64,000 bases of DNA from Pseudoalteromonas xiamenensis (lineage in GTDB: Bacteria > Pseudomonadota > Gammaproteobacteria > Enterobacterales > Alteromonadaceae): NCBI RefSeq assembly GCF_042431545.1, contig NZ_JBHLYX010000030.1; one strand, given 5' to 3'. Numbering within the stretch: the stretch's first letter is position 1; every line of letters starts with the position of its first letter. The notes under the pieces are model-generated. The model ran no database searches. It saw only the letters and a program-made list of their open reading frames with translations, and was not told where the DNA came from. Below, piece after piece: positions 51,793-60,773 of the stretch. Position numbers and translations under genes: made by a program.

Positions 51793-52638
51793 TTAGTCAT
51801 ATCGAATAAGCAATTCGACAATTTTTTCAATTTGCTCTTTCTGATCATTGTCGCGGTGATACGCCACAAACACTTCTCGAGATGTCGGAGGTACTTGTTC
51901 AATTCGATGCAGTTGCCCGCTTTCAATGTGCTCTTTAGCTAAAATTTCGGGCACAAAGGCGTTTCCACCACATTGTAAAATAAGATCAAGTGCAATACGG
52001 CCAGTACTCGTTCTAAAAAATGGCGGCGTATTACCAGTAAATTGTTTGGCATGCCAAAGTGAAAACGCGGTTCCCCAATCAACATAAACATATTGTCTCT
52101 CGAAAAATTCGTCTCGAGTAAGACCCGCAAATGTACTCACGGGAATAATCGCCAAATCACTGATGGGTTGAACAAGCAATTCATCTACTTTTGGTGGATC
52201 AAACAACACCGCCATGTCGAGCGTTCTTTCGAGCAGCAAACGCGTACTCTCTTGTTGCGCTTTGACCTCGGCAACCAAAGAAACATCCGGCATCGCGGAT
52301 ACAATGTTATTAATGCCAAACTGTAAGAAGGCATCCCATATATTTGGTGTTCCCGCAAGCGACAACTGCTTATGCATATTGTTTGCAAGTGCAACATCCA
52401 CTTTAGCCCGTTGCATCCCTGTTAGTATCATCTTCGCATGCGGCAATAAACGCTCACCAGGCGCAGTAAGCTGAATATTATTGCGTTGACGAATAAATAG
52501 ATTTACCCCCAGACTTTGCTCTAATTGACGGATCCTGAAACTCACCGCCGATTGGGTAATGTACAAGTTTTCAGCGGCTCGACCAAAATGACGGGTTCGA
52601 ACAACCTCAACAAATGTCTTCAATAAATCTATATCCAC
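51793..52638 (-). CDS. hdfR: LysR-type regulator HdfR
   Basis: 281 aa LTTR. The N-terminal HTH MDIDLLKTFVEVVRTRHFG, RAAENLYITQSAVSFRIRQL, and RQRNNIQLTAPGERLLPHA closely track E. coli HdfR (H-NS-dependent flhDC regulator), followed by a substrate-binding domain. The hdfR/maoP divergence is the same as in E. coli, which supports the name. Targets in this organism are unknown. Confidence 0.88.
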   Translation of the reverse strand: MDIDLLKTFVEVVRTRHFGRAAENLYITQSAVSFRIRQLEQSLGVNLFIRQRNNIQLTAPGERLLPHAKMILTGMQRAKVDVALANNMHKQLSLAGTPNIWDAFLQFGINNIVSAMPDVSLVAEVKAQQESTRLLLERTLDMAVLFDPPKVDELLVQPISDLAIIPVSTFAGLTRDEFFERQYVYVDWGTAFSLWHAKQFTGNTPPFFRTSTGRIALDLILQCGGNAFVPEILAKEHIESGQLHRIEQVPPTSREVFVAYHRDNDQKEQIEKIVELLIRYD

Positions 52639-52729
52639 AAATTTATCCTTTCGATAAAAATATCTTGTTTAAAAAATTCATCGTCGTGGTCCATACTCCA
52701 GCCCAGATGGAAGATCAAAGGAATCAGTC

Positions 52730-53098
52730 ATGAACACTAATTTACCTGAATTACGTAACGCTTTTGCAAGCCCAAAACAATTCTATGACGATGCAAATTT
52801 TCCTCGTGGTTTTGCACGAAGCGGCCACTTCACAATACTTGAAGCTGAAATCTTAGAAAACCACGGTGTAGTACTAAAAGGGTTATACAATAAAACCTTA
52901 GCGCCACAAAATAGTTTTCAAACTCAGTTCACTCAAGTGATGGAAAATACCAGCGAGCCAACGAATGCATTCGAGCGCGCGTGGATTAAATACTTGAAAC
53001 TGACGACAAGCAAAGCGAAATTCCATACTTTATTTGGTCGTTCTCGCCTTGTCGCGGACAATGCGCCTGCTGCAGTCACCTCTGACGACGACTATTAA
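52730..53098 (+). CDS. maoP: Macrodomain Ori organization protein MaoP
   Basis: 122 aa, YifE/MaoP family. FPRGFARSGHFTILEAEILENHG and ERAWIKYLKLT-(x)-AKFHTLFG match the conserved parts. In E. coli MaoP acts with the short site maoS next to its gene to shape the Ori macrodomain. It diverges from hdfR with a 91-bp gap that could hold maoS. Confidence 0.88.
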   Translation: MNTNLPELRNAFASPKQFYDDANFPRGFARSGHFTILEAEILENHGVVLKGLYNKTLAPQNSFQTQFTQVMENTSEPTNAFERAWIKYLKLTTSKAKFHTLFGRSRLVADNAPAAVTSDDDY

Positions 53099-53116
53099 AC
53101 GCAGTATTGCCTAACA

Positions 53117-53145
53117 GGAAACCAACTCAGTTTGGTTTCCTTGAG
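53117..53145 (+). terminator. Terminator after maoP
   Basis: GGAAACCAA-CTCAGT-TTGGTTTCC (53117-53125/53132-53140), followed by TT; the T-tract is short. Confidence 0.6.
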
Positions 53146-53242
53146 TCTCTGTCTCTTCCTTTCCCTACTTGATTTTCGTTGCTTTTTCGCGGTTTCACTA
53201 TTAATAATTAATACATCCAATTGAAACACAGTAGTTTGTATT

Positions 53243-54475
53243 GTGCTAAGAGCCTTAATAATTGAAGATACGCCAACAATAGCAAAAGTACAGAAACATA
53301 TTGCTATCTCCGTTGGTTATGCCGTAGACATTGCGGCGACACTGGAAGAAGCCAAAGCACTAATAAAACAACATAGTTATTATTGTGCTGTGGTCGATTT
53401 TATTCTACCTGACGCGCCCAACGGTGAAGCGATCCCTGTTACCATCAAGGCGGATATTCCCACCATAGTCATGACGGGTAACATTGATGAGTCAACTCGT
53501 ACGACCGTGGAACGATACCCAATCATCGACTACATCACAAAAGAACATAAACAAGCGTATCACTATTTAAAGAAACAGCTGCAGCGATTGCCTAAGAACA
53601 AGCAGATTTCGATTTTAATCGTTGAGGACTCTATTTCTGCCCGCCACTACATCAAAACGTTGTTGGTAAGACAAAAATACCGTGTGTATGAGGCTAACGA
53701 CGGCGAACATGCGCTTCAAGTTCTTGCCGAAAACCCTGAAATCAGTGTGATCATCACAGACTTTGAAATGCCAAAGCTTAACGGTGCTGAATTGTGTGTT
53801 GAGGTACGGCGAAAACACAATGATGAAGATATTGCTATCATTGGTATTTCGAGTTCTGAGCAAGCGCAGCTCTCGGCACGTTTTATCAAAAGTGGCGCAA
53901 ATGACTATCTACGCAAGCCCTTCAACAACGAGGAGTTTTATTGCCGTTTGAGTCAAAACGTTGATATGTTAGAAAATATCGCAACGATTCGCCGCCAAGC
54001 GAACACCGATTACCTGACTGATTTACCAAATCGTCGTTATTTCTTTGAAGAAGCTAAAAAGCAACTGCGTGTCGATGAAAAAGCACAAAATACGGTTTGT
54101 CTCGCCATGCTCGACATAGATCACTTTAAATCCATTAACGACAACCATGGACACGATGCGGGGGACGCGGTGCTTAAAGGCTTTTCTGCTGCGTTAACCA
54201 AGTTTTTTCCAAACGACCTCATTGCGCGAATGGGCGGGGAAGAATTTGCAATCAAGTTCACAAAGAATGATAAAGCGGAAGCACAAAAACAGCTTACGTT
54301 GTTTATACAATATATTGAGAAAAACAGTCGCTCATTTTCCGAGTACGCAATCCCATTTACGGTTTCAGCGGGATTAACTGATGAAATCAACCATAACCTC
54401 GATACGTTACTCAAACATGCCGATGTTCATTTGTATCAAGCGAAAGAAAGCGGACGAAATCGCTTGGTCTCATAG
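53243..54475 (+). CDS. Two-receiver GGDEF diguanylate cyclase
   Basis: 410 aa from GTG 53243 with a weak ribosome site. Two receiver domains (about 1-115, phospho-Asp in VVDFILPD; about 123-240, Asp in IITDFEMPK and Lys in YLRKPF) precede a GGDEF domain (TDYLTDLPNRRYF; active loop RMGGEEFAI). It should make c-di-GMP under phosphorelay control. The first receiver is followed by ITKEH. The active site is intact. No histidine kinase is adjacent. It is convergent with the metalloprotease gene; a perfect hairpin (54461-54483) covers its stop codon. Confidence 0.93.
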   Translation: MLRALIIEDTPTIAKVQKHIAISVGYAVDIAATLEEAKALIKQHSYYCAVVDFILPDAPNGEAIPVTIKADIPTIVMTGNIDESTRTTVERYPIIDYITKEHKQAYHYLKKQLQRLPKNKQISILIVEDSISARHYIKTLLVRQKYRVYEANDGEHALQVLAENPEISVIITDFEMPKLNGAELCVEVRRKHNDEDIAIIGISSSEQAQLSARFIKSGANDYLRKPFNNEEFYCRLSQNVDMLENIATIRRQANTDYLTDLPNRRYFFEEAKKQLRVDEKAQNTVCLAMLDIDHFKSINDNHGHDAGDAVLKGFSAALTKFFPNDLIARMGGEEFAIKFTKNDKAEAQKQLTLFIQYIEKNSRSFSEYAIPFTVSAGLTDEINHNLDTLLKHADVHLYQAKESGRNRLVS

Positions 54476-54483
54476 ACCAAGCG
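54461..54483. terminator. Hairpin over the end of the GGDEF gene
   Basis: CGCTTGGTCT-CAT-AGACCAAGCG, perfect 10-bp stem including the stop codon region, between convergent genes. No T-tract. Confidence 0.5.
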
Positions 54484-54504
54484 ACAACAGAGGGGATTAA
54501 CCGA

Positions 54505-56937
54505 TTAGATAGGCGATCCTGGCGGTAATGGCAATGCTTTGAATCCATCCGCCCATTTACCATGCTCTTGGAACCAACGGATCTGTTCCGCGAGATACAC
54601 CTTAAAGGTCGCTTTGCCTATTTTGTTACTATCAAATAACGACGCATCCTGTGGTAATTCCGCCAGCTTATGTACAAACCGTTTGAACATAGCTTGTGCT
54701 TCTGGTGACACTTTGTCACTCACACTCATTTCCGCAAACTGCTTAGCTGCCAATATTTGAGTACGCTGAGAAAGCAATAACGCCATGCCTGTTTTTTCTT
54801 CTGTCTCAAACACTTGCTGATATGTTCTAAATAAAACAGTATCTAAACCTAGGTTTTTCGAGTCTCTCGCTTTTTGCTGAATCAAACGGTTCACGCGTTC
54901 AGGATTCAAAAGCAACGATAATGATTGCGCGGCTGCCACTTCGGGTAATGCCATTGCATCAAATGAAAGCCCTGTGCGTCCGACGACACTCTCCCTTGTT
55001 TTGTATTCGCCGTAAGCTTTAGGTGGAACAAGCGCAAGTACAGACTCTGGGATCATCAGCTCTTTTGGTGTCAGCGTTTTTAAAATCGCTTTTAGTGCTG
55101 CAAGCTGACGTTCACGTGCAACCACTTGAATACCATGTGGAGTTTGACCTTCCTCACGAACTTCATAACTGTAATCTTCACCACCTATCAACTTCACTGC
55201 AGCTTCAACTTGATAGCGATGGAATAAATACAAAGGAACGAGTCTTTCTTCAAGTTGAGAAAGCGCTTCACCATTTTTTAGATTCTCAATCCCGAATCGA
55301 CTCAGCGCTTTTTGACGTATTTCGAGTACACGGTTCAGCTCATCGGCAGGGTCGTTACCATTATCCCAAAGGTGCGCCGTTGGGTGACTTCCACCTTGTG
55401 CTCTTGCATCGTCATCGGAAATAAACTCTAAACCAAGCGTCTTGTTTTCAGCCAACACCGCTTTTAAAGCATTGTTTTGCGTTGATTGAGTGAAATCACC
55501 ATAACCGTACTTGATGACTTGCTTATCCCAAATACCAATGCCTTTGTCATAACCTTGCGTGGCATCCAGCTCCCCTTTATCACTAATGCTCAAAAGTGGG
55601 TGTGGATAATCCATCACTGACGCTCTGCCTTTTACCGACGCTGAAAAGTTATGAGCAATCCCCAACGTGTGCCCAACTTCATGCGCACTGAGTTGGCGAA
55701 TGCGGTCAAGCGCCATGGCCTGTAAAGTCTCATTTGTTTCATTGCCTGTTTTGAATGGTGCGGCTAATGATTCTGCAATGAGAATATCTTGGCGCACGCG
55801 CAACGATCCGAGTGTTACATGCCCTTTCAGAATTTCACCAGTGCGCGGGTCAATAACCGATGAACCATAAGACCAACCTCGTGTTGCGCGGTGTACCCAT
55901 TGAATAACGTTGTAACGTACATCCATAGGATCCGCACTTTCAGGAAGCATTTTTACTTGGAAAGCATTTTTGTAACCTGCCGCTTCAAACGCGCTATTCC
56001 ACCAGCTTGCACCTTCGAGTAAGGCACTTCGAACCGGCTCAGGAACACCTGGATCTAGGTAATAGATAATTGGTTCAACCGCCTCACTAACTGCAGCGGA
56101 TGGATCTTTTTTCTCAAGACGGTGTCGTGGGATATAGCGTACATACATCGATTGACCAAGAGGCGCAGAATAATCTTTGTGTTCGATGCTCCAGTATCCC
56201 GATTGAGGATGGAATTGACGGGGCTGATATTTATCATCCGGTAATTCAATGAGTGAATGATGTTGATGCACAGTAACCGCATACGGGTCGGCACTAACTT
56301 GTTTGATGTACTCACCTGGATTACTGCCACCAAACGTCAGTGTTGCTTCGAGCTCCGTATTTTTAACAAAGGCCTTGGTTCTTGGCAAAAAGACGGCGCT
56401 GCGTGCGTTGTCTAATGAAAAGTTGCCTTGTTTCGTATCTGCTAGGCGACGAGATACCCCATGTACGTCAGACATTAAGTATGGCGTGTAATCAATAAGT
56501 ACACTGTCACTGTCTTCTGCCACGACTTTAAAACCTTGCAATACGCTCGACGCAAACGCTTCTTGCACGCTCTGTTTTTCCGCTGCATTTTCGGCACTTG
56601 CACGGTAATAGGTGTTCAGTGCTTTCAACAGCACTTTGTCACCAATTCGCTCAAATTGAGCAACGTAGGTGCCGCCTAGCTGACCTCTGTCAAGGCCAAT
56701 GTCATTGGAGCCAACACCGTATGGTAGACTGTGTTGCAGTAAAAAAGGTTTATCTAATTTATCCACATCGAGGTAAACATTTGCTGTTTGTGGGTCGACA
56801 TAGACACTATAAAAACCAGGAAAATGATTAAAAGTCTCAGTAAACGAGTCTATAGACTTAATTGCTGCGTGCGCTTGAGTTATCATAGTCAATAACAAAG
56901 CAGAAGTAGCGTGCTTTATAAATTTAGTTTTTGGCAT
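54505..56937 (-). CDS. Secreted zinc-dependent metalloprotease (DUF5117/DUF4953)
   Basis: 810 aa with a signal peptide (KHATSALLLTMITQAHA-AIKS). The N-terminal DUF5118/5117 region GFYSVYVDPQTANVYLDVDKL is followed at about 425 by the zinc signature LSAHEVGHTLGIAHNF (HExxHxxGxxH, metzincin-like) and a DUF4953 C-terminal part. It is a peptidase family widespread in Alteromonadales and Bacteroidota with unknown physiological substrates; export to periplasm or outside is likely. It is a stand-alone gene, convergent with the GGDEF gene and divergent from fbp. Confidence 0.92.
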   Translation of the reverse strand: MPKTKFIKHATSALLLTMITQAHAAIKSIDSFTETFNHFPGFYSVYVDPQTANVYLDVDKLDKPFLLQHSLPYGVGSNDIGLDRGQLGGTYVAQFERIGDKVLLKALNTYYRASAENAAEKQSVQEAFASSVLQGFKVVAEDSDSVLIDYTPYLMSDVHGVSRRLADTKQGNFSLDNARSAVFLPRTKAFVKNTELEATLTFGGSNPGEYIKQVSADPYAVTVHQHHSLIELPDDKYQPRQFHPQSGYWSIEHKDYSAPLGQSMYVRYIPRHRLEKKDPSAAVSEAVEPIIYYLDPGVPEPVRSALLEGASWWNSAFEAAGYKNAFQVKMLPESADPMDVRYNVIQWVHRATRGWSYGSSVIDPRTGEILKGHVTLGSLRVRQDILIAESLAAPFKTGNETNETLQAMALDRIRQLSAHEVGHTLGIAHNFSASVKGRASVMDYPHPLLSISDKGELDATQGYDKGIGIWDKQVIKYGYGDFTQSTQNNALKAVLAENKTLGLEFISDDDARAQGGSHPTAHLWDNGNDPADELNRVLEIRQKALSRFGIENLKNGEALSQLEERLVPLYLFHRYQVEAAVKLIGGEDYSYEVREEGQTPHGIQVVARERQLAALKAILKTLTPKELMIPESVLALVPPKAYGEYKTRESVVGRTGLSFDAMALPEVAAAQSLSLLLNPERVNRLIQQKARDSKNLGLDTVLFRTYQQVFETEEKTGMALLLSQRTQILAAKQFAEMSVSDKVSPEAQAMFKRFVHKLAELPQDASLFDSNKIGKATFKVYLAEQIRWFQEHGKWADGFKALPLPPGSPI

Positions 56938-57092
56938 AAGCTTATCTTTGTTAAGTCGGGTTTAAGTAATTGTTTGTACCAGTATATGAAGATGGTATAC
57001 AAAATACAGCTACTTTAGACGAAAATTCAGCGCAGTCTGTCGACTCTCTCACAATTAATACTCGATAGACGAAACGTTATCAGGATCTGAAA

Positions 57093-58061
57093 ATGCGAAG
57101 ACTCCCACCGGTGTTGGTAGAAGACGGTTGTTCACGTGAATTGGTTTCTCTTATTCGTACTATTTTGGCGGCATGTAAAGAAATTTCTTTCCGCGTTGGT
57201 CAAGGTGCGCTTTCCGGCGTACTCGGCTCTACCTTAGATGAAAACATTCAAGGTGAAACCCAGAAAAAGTTAGATGTACTCTCGAACCAGTTGCTCAAAG
57301 ATATTCTTTTAGAAAGCGGCTATGTGAAAGCCATTGCATCCGAAGAAGAAGACACAACAGTTGCAGGCAACCCGGATGCAAAATACATCGTTGCATTTGA
57401 TCCACTCGATGGTTCGTCAAACATCGACATCAACTCGCTTGTTGGTACTATCTTCTCAATTATGGAAGTCGATAAACAATCGGATCCTGCCGATCCGGCA
57501 ATCTTCTTGCAATCGGGTCGCAAGCAAGTTGCTGCGGGTTATGTCCTTTATGGTCCATCAACCATGCTTGCACTTTCTACAGGTAAAGGCACGCGCATTT
57601 TTACCCTAGATAAAACGCACGGGAGTTTCCTCCTTACCCACGATTACGCAAAAATCCCAGCCGATACGAATGAGTTTGCGATTAACGCATCAAATCAACG
57701 TTTCTGGACAGCCCCCATGCAGCAATATATTGAAGACTTACTTGCGGGCAAAACGGGTCCTCGTGGCAAAAACTTTAACATGCGTTGGATTGCGGCGATG
57801 GTGGGTGATGTACATCGTGTATTGTGCCGTGGTGGTTTATTCACATACCCTGAAGACAATAAAGATCCAAACAAACCATACAAACTTCGCTTACTCTATG
57901 AAGCAAACCCAATGGCAATGTTGATTGAACAAGCCGGCGGCCTTGCGCATACGGGGCAAGAAAATATTCTCGACATTCAACCGACCGAAATTCATCAACG
58001 TGTCGCCGTGATCCTAGGATCGAAGAATGAAGTTGAAGCGTGTTTAGGTTATCACCAATAA
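57093..58061 (+). CDS. fbp: Class I fructose-1,6-bisphosphatase
   Basis: 322 aa. EEDTT metal site, FDPLDGSSNIDINSLVGTIF, and NFNMRWIAAMVGDVHRVL ... NPMAMLIEQAGG are the class I signatures. It hydrolyses fructose 1,6-bisphosphate in gluconeogenesis. It is a stand-alone gene with a shared terminator with the carbonic anhydrase gene. Confidence 0.97.
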   Translation: MRRLPPVLVEDGCSRELVSLIRTILAACKEISFRVGQGALSGVLGSTLDENIQGETQKKLDVLSNQLLKDILLESGYVKAIASEEEDTTVAGNPDAKYIVAFDPLDGSSNIDINSLVGTIFSIMEVDKQSDPADPAIFLQSGRKQVAAGYVLYGPSTMLALSTGKGTRIFTLDKTHGSFLLTHDYAKIPADTNEFAINASNQRFWTAPMQQYIEDLLAGKTGPRGKNFNMRWIAAMVGDVHRVLCRGGLFTYPEDNKDPNKPYKLRLLYEANPMAMLIEQAGGLAHTGQENILDIQPTEIHQRVAVILGSKNEVEACLGYHQ

Positions 58062-58072
58062 ACACCACAATA

Positions 58073-58098
58073 AAAAACGCGACTTAGGTCGCGTTTTT
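58073..58098. terminator. Bidirectional terminator between fbp and can
   Basis: AAAAACGCGAC-TTAG-GTCGCGTTTTT, perfect and symmetrical between convergent genes. Confidence 0.92.
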
Positions 58099-58126
58099 CA
58101 ATTTAGTTTATCAACCTAATCAAGGT

Positions 58127-58783
58127 TTACTGCAGTTGTCTGTCGGCAACCGCAAAAATCGCATCCTGATAACCTGATTGGAGCGTTTCTGGGTCGCTCA
58201 CCGCGGTGTAGATCTCTTTTAAAAGACCATCTTTTAAGCCATACACGAGCCCGTGAATAGTCAGATCTTGTCCTCGCTGCCACGCATCTTGAACAAGATT
58301 GGTTAAACAGACATTACGTACCTGTTCAATCACGTTTAGCTCACATAATGCGTCGCTTTGCGCTTTAGGGGTCAAATCGGTTAGGACATTTTGATGCTTT
58401 TCTTTGACGTCCGCGACATGGCGCAGCCAGTTATCAATTAAACCGAAGCGTGCTTCATCTAATACCGCTTGCACACCACCACAACCATAGTGGCCCACAA
58501 CAAGAATATGCTTCACTTTAAGTACATCAATTGCAAACTGCATCACCGAAAGACAGTTATGATCGGTATGTACCACAACGTTAGCGACGTTGCGATGTAC
58601 GAACATTTCACCCGGCATTAGATCGACAATTTCGTTCGCTGGCACACGTGAATCAGAACACCCTATCCATAGATATTCCGGTTTTTGTTGTTTTGATAAC
58701 TTATCAAAAAATTGTGGATCTTTGCCAAGCGTACGCTCCGCCCACTGTTTATTCTTAGCCAATAAATGGTCTAATTCACACAT
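58127..58783 (-). CDS. can: Beta-carbonic anhydrase
   Basis: 218 aa, interconverts CO2 and bicarbonate. Zinc ligands: Cys in IGCSDSRVPANEI, and His/Cys in VVGHYGCGG, with the further family block NVANVVVHTDHNCLSV. ATG 58783 (MCELDHLLAKN), preceded by AAGGGTGAG, is preferred over a GTG at 58792. It follows the methyltransferase gene by 5 bp, so it is co-transcribed with it. Confidence 0.94.
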   Translation of the reverse strand: MCELDHLLAKNKQWAERTLGKDPQFFDKLSKQQKPEYLWIGCSDSRVPANEIVDLMPGEMFVHRNVANVVVHTDHNCLSVMQFAIDVLKVKHILVVGHYGCGGVQAVLDEARFGLIDNWLRHVADVKEKHQNVLTDLTPKAQSDALCELNVIEQVRNVCLTNLVQDAWQRGQDLTIHGLVYGLKDGLLKEIYTAVSDPETLQSGYQDAIFAVADRQLQ

Positions 58784-58788
58784 TGTGC

Positions 58789-59973
58789 TCACCCTTCTTT
58801 TTTTAGCACCCCATTGATGAACACATTCCTCGGTGTAAGTGCTTTATCACAAAACTCAAATACCTCGACATCATACCCAGCTGATTGCAAATATAAAACC
58901 CTATCGAGGACCAACCAGATCTCAATCGCTCGCCGAAAGGCATGGCGTACTAGCTCTATTCGCGCCGTTATTTGCTGTTTTTTTACACCTAATGCTAGAA
59001 ATGCGTCGAAATCGATGTGATCTGGCAAAGCAATATTTTTTTGATTTGCAGCCCAATAACAGAAATCAGAAAACGCACCAGAGAAAATTTGTTTACCTAC
59101 GGATGGGACGCCCACGTATTCACGGTGACCCGTAACCGACTTTCTTAATGCATCAAACCCTAAACGCCATGCAACTTCGCGGTGTCTGACCGCAGTCAAC
59201 CGACTTGGCGCGGTGACGGTCTCTTGCAGTGCAAGTTTCATATCGTGGTGCGTGAGTTGCGTGCGCGCCGATCTGCCCTCGACACTCATCGGCTCATATT
59301 CATTGGGCGTAAACAGGTGATAACAACAAGGTGAAACGATGAGGTTTGTGCAGCGTGCTTGTACTCCTTTGACCAAAAACTCTTGATGTAAACGGCCGCA
59401 TGCATGAAGAGCAACGGCATGGTCAACTTGTTCAAAACAATCATCAACGGCATCCTTCAGTACGTCCCTACAGATAAATGCCATAGGCAACCCTTGTTTC
59501 TTTGCACTAGCACTACCGTCATCACACAGCGCTTGCTGCAACTCGACAGAAACGACCTGTTGCGCGCCTTTAAACGCGAGCATTCGGCCTAAATGCCCTT
59601 TGCCTGCGCACCATTCTAGCCATCGACCGTCAATCGGGCTTAACGTCTCAACAAACGATTTTAGTTGTTCTAACTTTCGACCTTTGATGCCATTTTCCAG
59701 CCAAAAAGGAAACGTCAACGACGTATGATGTGGTTGTGGCAACGCACTTAAACGATGTATTTCAGAAAGATGCGGAATGTAGGGAGCTAACCATTCGAGC
59801 AAAGTATCGGGGTCGCTATCGAGTAAATGTACTTGCTCATCCGACAATTGTAAAAGCGCAGGCTTTAACTCTGGCCAAGGAATATCATCACAGGCGAACG
59901 CAACTTGCTGCCAATACGCTTGTGTTTCATGGAGTAATTCATCTAATCGGGAAAAACGCGCGGAAAATGGCAT
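58789..59973 (-). CDS. Methyltransf_32-type SAM-dependent methyltransferase
   Basis: 394 aa. SAM motif LEWCAGKGHLGRMLA, DHAVALHACGRLHQEF and LIVSPCCYHL are the marks of the Methyltransf_32 (METTL25/RRNAD1-like) group; the substrate of bacterial members is not known to me. It is just upstream of can and 47 bp downstream of the SBP genes. Full length with no break. Confidence 0.85.
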   Translation of the reverse strand: MPFSARFSRLDELLHETQAYWQQVAFACDDIPWPELKPALLQLSDEQVHLLDSDPDTLLEWLAPYIPHLSEIHRLSALPQPHHTSLTFPFWLENGIKGRKLEQLKSFVETLSPIDGRWLEWCAGKGHLGRMLAFKGAQQVVSVELQQALCDDGSASAKKQGLPMAFICRDVLKDAVDDCFEQVDHAVALHACGRLHQEFLVKGVQARCTNLIVSPCCYHLFTPNEYEPMSVEGRSARTQLTHHDMKLALQETVTAPSRLTAVRHREVAWRLGFDALRKSVTGHREYVGVPSVGKQIFSGAFSDFCYWAANQKNIALPDHIDFDAFLALGVKKQQITARIELVRHAFRRAIEIWLVLDRVLYLQSAGYDVEVFEFCDKALTPRNVFINGVLKKEG

Positions 59974-60020
59974 TGTCTTGGCCTACACAAAAGCCGATAG
60001 TTTACTAAGCATCCTCAAAA

Positions 60021-60773
60021 CTACAAAGCACTTGAAGGCAAAGTAATAATTTTTGCATCACAACTATTTTGGCTATTCATGCCATTTTGAATAAAGTCTT
60101 TAATCACCCCCTCATGATTCAATGTCACCATTGCTGCATCAAGTTGAGGTAATAAGGATTGATGTTTTCGGTGGACGTAATGATAAACCTCGGTTGCCAA
60201 CGTCGGCTCAGGTCGATAATAAAAAGTGCGATAATGAGAATTACACATTACAGTACGCGCAATCCAATCTGCAGACAACAACACATCTCCAACCCCCGAG
60301 CCAATCGTTTTAAATGCTGATTCATCATTATTGACAGGTAAACAGGTCAATCGGTGGGTATCGCAAAACTCCGTTAGTAACTTACTGCCTTTTGGCACAA
60401 TAAACACCGTATCTTCATCAAAGTTTTGGCACGCTTGCTCTTTTAAGCAGTAGTAACCAACGGTGAGTTCAAGCAAGGGTGTTTGTACTTGAACTAAGTT
60501 GGGATAACTTGCCGCCACCGTATCAACCCTTGCCGCTTCAGCATCCAGCTCACCGCTGTTAACCATTAGCATGCCTCGTGAAGAAGGGAGCATGACAAAA
60601 CGAGGCGTTATGTCGATTCGCGCGTAGAGCGCTTCAAGCAGCTTAATAATAACGTCTTTGGCTTCAGGGGATGCGACGCTTTCAGAAATATTAATGGTAT
60701 AAGGTGGTTCATCTGCCGCGAACACATGACCGCCAATCACCCCAAGCAGCACACAAATTGCAAACTTTGTCAT
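60021..60773 (-). CDS. Periplasmic amino-acid-binding-type protein (SBP_bac_3)
   Basis: 250 aa. Signal peptide MTKFAICVLLGVIGGHVFA, then YTINISESVASPEAKDVIIKLLEALYARIDI and GELDAEAARVDT are typical of family-3 solute-binding proteins used outside ABC transporters. No permease or ATPase is adjacent, so it may be a sensor-associated or orphan binding protein. The ATG overlaps the stop of the NMT1-like gene (ATGA), so the two are translated together. Confidence 0.85.
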   Translation of the reverse strand: MTKFAICVLLGVIGGHVFAADEPPYTINISESVASPEAKDVIIKLLEALYARIDITPRFVMLPSSRGMLMVNSGELDAEAARVDTVAASYPNLVQVQTPLLELTVGYYCLKEQACQNFDEDTVFIVPKGSKLLTEFCDTHRLTCLPVNNDESAFKTIGSGVGDVLLSADWIARTVMCNSHYRTFYYRPEPTLATEVYHYVHRKHQSLLPQLDAAMVTLNHEGVIKDFIQNGMNSQNSCDAKIITLPSSAL

